Assembly: GCF_937999985.1 (NCBI RefSeq)
Contig: NZ_CALLDG010000049.1
Span: 1 to 5,996, forward strand
From: an uncultured Corynebacterium sp.
GTDB taxonomy: Bacteria; Actinomycetota; Actinomycetes; Mycobacteriales; Mycobacteriaceae
Direction of reading: 5' to 3'
DNA: 5,996 bases
Part shown: in pieces, positions 5,054 to 5,996 of the stretch
Position numbering within the stretch: the first letter of the stretch is position 1
How the letters are laid out: each line of letters opens with the position of its first letter
Notes under the pieces: generated by a model
What the model was told of the DNA's origin: nothing
Databases searched by the model: none
What the model saw: only the letters and a program-made list of their open reading frames with translations
Position numbers and translations under genes: made by a program

Positions 5054-5996
5054 TGCTGGATGCCACCAACCTTCCGATCACTTTTGAGAACACTTGCCTG
5101 CGCCCTCTCTCCGAACTGGACGCAGATGCGTATGCAGCAGGCACCAAAGATGGAGCTGTGCGGCGCTTTGCTCACCTACCTGAACCTGACTACACCCCCG
5201 AGTCCGTGCGACGGATGATCTGTGACGAGGTCGCAGCAGGCCTCTCTTCCGGCACGTTGGCAGTCCTTGCGCTTGCCGACGCCGAGACCGACCAGTTCGT
5301 GGGTTCCATGGTTCTCTTTGATGTCAGCTCCGATGCTGCCGAGGTCGGGTTCTGGATTCATCCCGGTGCGCGAGAAGGTGGGCATGCCCGTCGGGGCTTG
5401 GAGCTGGCATCACGCTTTGCGCGCACCAGTGGACTTCGAACCCTGACGGCACGCACGCTTCCGGAAAACAAGGCCTCCCAGCACTGCTTGACGACGGCGG
5501 GATTCCGCGAGACCGGACGAGGCGTAGGGACCACGCCCGCAGGGCAGCGCGAGGAGTTGTTCCATTACCAGCGCGATCTCGTGACCGTCGCCCAGTGGCC
5601 GTTGGTGACAGAACGACTTCGACTCCGTCTGCATGAGATGGGCGATGTCGCATGGCTTCACGAGTTGTACTCGCAACCTGGCGTTGCTCGTTACCTGTTG
5701 GACGAGCCATGGACTGTGGAAGTTACCCGTGACAAGCTCGTGGAGCGGCTATCAAAAACTGACCTTGATGGTGAGGCTGCTGCACTTGCGCTAGTCATCG
5801 AGCATGACGGCACCCCCATAGGAGACGTCGCACTGTGGCTTACAGACAAGGAGCACCGCCAGGGCGAGATCGGGTGGGTTTTGAACCCGGCACACGGTGG
5901 GCAAGGATTCGCTAGTGAAGCCGTTCGCGCGGTACTTGCCCTCGGGTTTGACCATTACCATCTCCACCGCATCACCGCGCAGATGGATGCCCGCAA
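5053..5996 (+). CDS. Tandem two-domain GNAT acetyltransferase (partial at right edge)
   Basis: The frame opens at ATG 5053 and stays open for 314 codons to the window edge. Two copies of the RimJ/RimL-type GNAT fold follow each other; members move an acetyl group from acetyl-CoA to an amine, often a protein N-terminus, antibiotic or small amine. Domain 1 (about 13-177) has LRPLSELDADAY, the strand AEVGFWIHP (96-104), the acetyl-CoA loop REGGHA (107-112) and ENKASQHCLTTAGF (138-151). Domain 2 (about 185 onward) has TERLRLRLHEMGDVAWL (186-202), GEIGWVLNPAHGGQGFASEA (271-290) and HRITAQMDAR at the edge, where its Asn-containing motif should follow. Domain 1 has the classical R-x-x-G-x-A loop. 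In domain 2 the first loop position is Gly instead of Gln or Arg, but the glycines remain. The substrate cannot be inferred. It is divergent from the TetR gene, which may control it. Confidence 0.88.
   Translation, partial: MLDATNLPITFENTCLRPLSELDADAYAAGTKDGAVRRFAHLPEPDYTPESVRRMICDEVAAGLSSGTLAVLALADAETDQFVGSMVLFDVSSDAAEVGFWIHPGAREGGHARRGLELASRFARTSGLRTLTARTLPENKASQHCLTTAGFRETGRGVGTTPAGQREELFHYQRDLVTVAQWPLVTERLRLRLHEMGDVAWLHELYSQPGVARYLLDEPWTVEVTRDKLVERLSKTDLDGEAAALALVIEHDGTPIGDVALWLTDKEHRQGEIGWVLNPAHGGQGFASEAVRAVLALGFDHYHLHRITAQMDAR

Noticed and set aside
5324..5710. A 128-codon minus-strand frame opposite the acetyltransferase gene
   Set aside because: Its composition is rich in Arg, Ser and Pro with no domain, and the + strand frame shows clear GNAT motifs through the same DNA.
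1..5996. tRNA, rRNA, CRISPR array, insertion sequence or attachment site
   Set aside because: Reading both strands, I saw no tRNA-like cloverleaf, no regularly spaced repeats, no transposase frame and no terminal inverted repeats.

Overview
The window looks like a stretch of actinobacterial chromosome, most likely from Corynebacterium or a close relative. The main genes are moderately GC-rich, and GTG starts are used. Several genes appear to start at or within a few bases of the transcript 5' end, without a Shine-Dalgarno site. The class I glutamine synthetase carries an adenylylation-type tyrosine at residue 406, close to where I remember it in corynebacterial GlnA. The genus is an inference from gene content and style, not from a match.

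Layout from left to right. Positions 1-99 hold the last 32 codons of a + strand gene that converges on the minus-strand block; its product is not recognisable. Positions 95-169 hold four short hairpins in a row between the two convergent genes. Positions 156-2768 (minus strand) form a two-gene unit: an ornithine cyclodeaminase/mu-crystallin family gene, then a glutamine synthetase gene 15 bases downstream, whose ribosome binding site overlaps the first gene's stop codon. Its 284-base upstream region (2769-3052) has no gene but is rich in short repeats. Next on the minus strand come a flavin reductase-like gene (3053-3634) with a palindrome in its promoter, an unrecognised four-helix membrane protein (3763-4233) of visibly lower GC, and a TetR-type regulator (4397-4996). 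A protein with two GNAT acetyltransferase domains is transcribed divergently from the TetR gene and runs off the right edge (5053-5996).

How the parts may work together. The best-supported unit is the cyclodeaminase-like/glutamine synthetase pair. Both proteins depart from their family norms at positions important for substrate: Asn264 and Gln218 in the synthetase (enteric numbering), and the catalytic Asp in the cyclodeaminase-like protein. This raises the possibility, unproven, that the pair handles an amine or amino acid other than ammonia and ornithine. The flavin reductase, membrane protein, TetR regulator and acetyltransferase look like separate transcription units, several with operator-like palindromes. 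The regulator is the obvious local candidate to bind one of these, but nothing in the sequence proves which.
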